Assembly: GCF_030687395.1 (NCBI RefSeq) | Contig: NZ_CP117430.1 | Location: 1,674,001 to 1,738,000 of the forward strand | Source: Pseudomonas wuhanensis | GTDB lineage: Bacteria; Pseudomonadota; Gammaproteobacteria; Pseudomonadales; Pseudomonadaceae | Length of the DNA stretch: 64,000 bases | Direction: 5' to 3' | Notes under the pieces: model-generated | Told to the model about the DNA's origin: nothing | Database searches by the model: none | What the model saw: the letters and a program-made list of their open reading frames with translations, nothing else | Program-made: the position numbers and the translations under genes | In this document: positions 63,683 to 64,000 of the stretch, piece after piece | Layout of the letters: each line of letters opens with the position of its first letter | Numbering within the stretch: position 1 is the first letter of the stretch

Positions 63683-64000
63683 TCAGTCCACGCTGTAGTG
63701 GACTGACAGCGCTCCCTTTTTCTGTGAAAGGGAAGCGATCGTGACCGTGCCCAAATCCTTCAGGCTCCGTACATGGGTGCCGCCGCAGCCGTAGGCGGGC
63801 AGCTCACCGAAACCGATTTCCCGGGCGCCTTCGCGCAACGACGTCAGGCGTGGCAGGTCATGGGCGATCCATTGCGTGATGCCGTATTGAATCGTCTGCG
63901 CATCGACCTCCTGCGCGCTATCACCCGGCTTGAATTGGACACGTCCTTCATCCGGCCAGTGATGAGCCTTGGTCGGCATCCAGCCCATCGCCTGGACGAA
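63683..64000 (-). CDS. AlaX-type tRNA-editing hydrolase, 5' end cut off
   Basis: The C-terminal part (about 105 residues) of an alanyl-tRNA-editing-like protein. The zinc-binding C-x3-H of the family is visible as GCGGTHVRSLKDLGTV, after GFGELPAYG; the N-terminal HxxxH would lie beyond the window edge. The frame is open through base 64000 (VQAMGWMPTKAHHWPDEG), so the start is not in the window. These enzymes deacylate mischarged tRNA. It lies 92 bases upstream of the oxygenase gene on the same strand. Confidence 0.78.
   Translation of the reverse strand, partial: FVQAMGWMPTKAHHWPDEGRVQFKPGDSAQEVDAQTIQYGITQWIAHDLPRLTSLREGAREIGFGELPAYGCGGTHVRSLKDLGTVTIASLSQKKGALSVHYSVD

Overview
The window is a chromosomal segment of a Pseudomonas, most likely of the P. 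fluorescens group. This is inferred from GC-rich coding sequence, many short palindromic intergenic repeats (TGTGGGAGC..., TGTGGCGAG... and GATCGTTCCCACGC... types), a guanidinobutyrase block arranged as in P. aeruginosa (gbuA, gbuR and neighbouring transporters), a LapA/MapA-type adhesin with its own secretion system, and an OprD-family porin. No phage, plasmid, CRISPR array or intact insertion sequence is visible.

Layout. 1-7.4 kb: small hypothetical genes, an S1-domain RNA-binding protein (CvfB type), an NCS1 nucleobase transporter behind a good sigma-54 promoter, an EamA and a YbfB/YjiJ-type transporter, a LysR regulator, a PA1414-like short gene behind an ANR-like box, and an acyl-carrier-like protein that lacks the carrier serine. 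7.4-14.6 kb: MBL hydrolase and the gbu block (symporter, NCS1 permease, NTF2-like protein, gbuA, divergent gbuR), then a DTW-domain tRNA-modifying protein. 14.7-26.6 kb: a type I secretion operon (TolC, ABC, HlyD) divergent from a 2131-residue RTX adhesin with a TAAG protease site, a von Willebrand A domain and three exact-period 732-bp repeats; copies of the same palindromic repeat sit on both sides of this cassette. 26.8-31.4 kb: a DUF6124 gene with a long structured leader, a decayed DUF6124 copy, an Ig-like protein with an AT-rich 3' end, and a six-EF-hand protein. 31.6-42 kb: a two-component system, pyrF, two oxidoreductases, a MocR regulator, a chemoreceptor, a membrane coiled-coil protein and a duplicated tRNA-Glu/tRNA-Gly pair.

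42-56 kb is a full Tad/Flp pilus locus: an AraC regulator with a degenerate receiver domain, then flp, prepilin peptidase, an unusual AAA+ ATPase, cpaB, TadG-, TadE- and TadF-like pseudopilins, tadZ, tadA, tadB and tadC on the plus strand, and the secretin, tadD and DUF3613 genes convergent on the minus strand. Two long hairpins lie where the two halves meet.

56.7-62.1 kb carries a likely carboxylate uptake and catabolism group (NTF2-like protein, DUF1445 hydro-lyase, LysR, MFS transporter, OprD porin). 62.2-64 kb holds a tight cassette on the minus strand: an AlaX-type tRNA-editing hydrolase (cut by the window edge), a 2OG-Fe(II)-type oxygenase and a LysE exporter. I read it as a candidate system for making, exporting and tolerating a modified amino acid; together with the DUF6124 leader it is the most likely undescribed biology here.

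All functions are read from sequence motifs, gene order and remembered family knowledge; no search was run.
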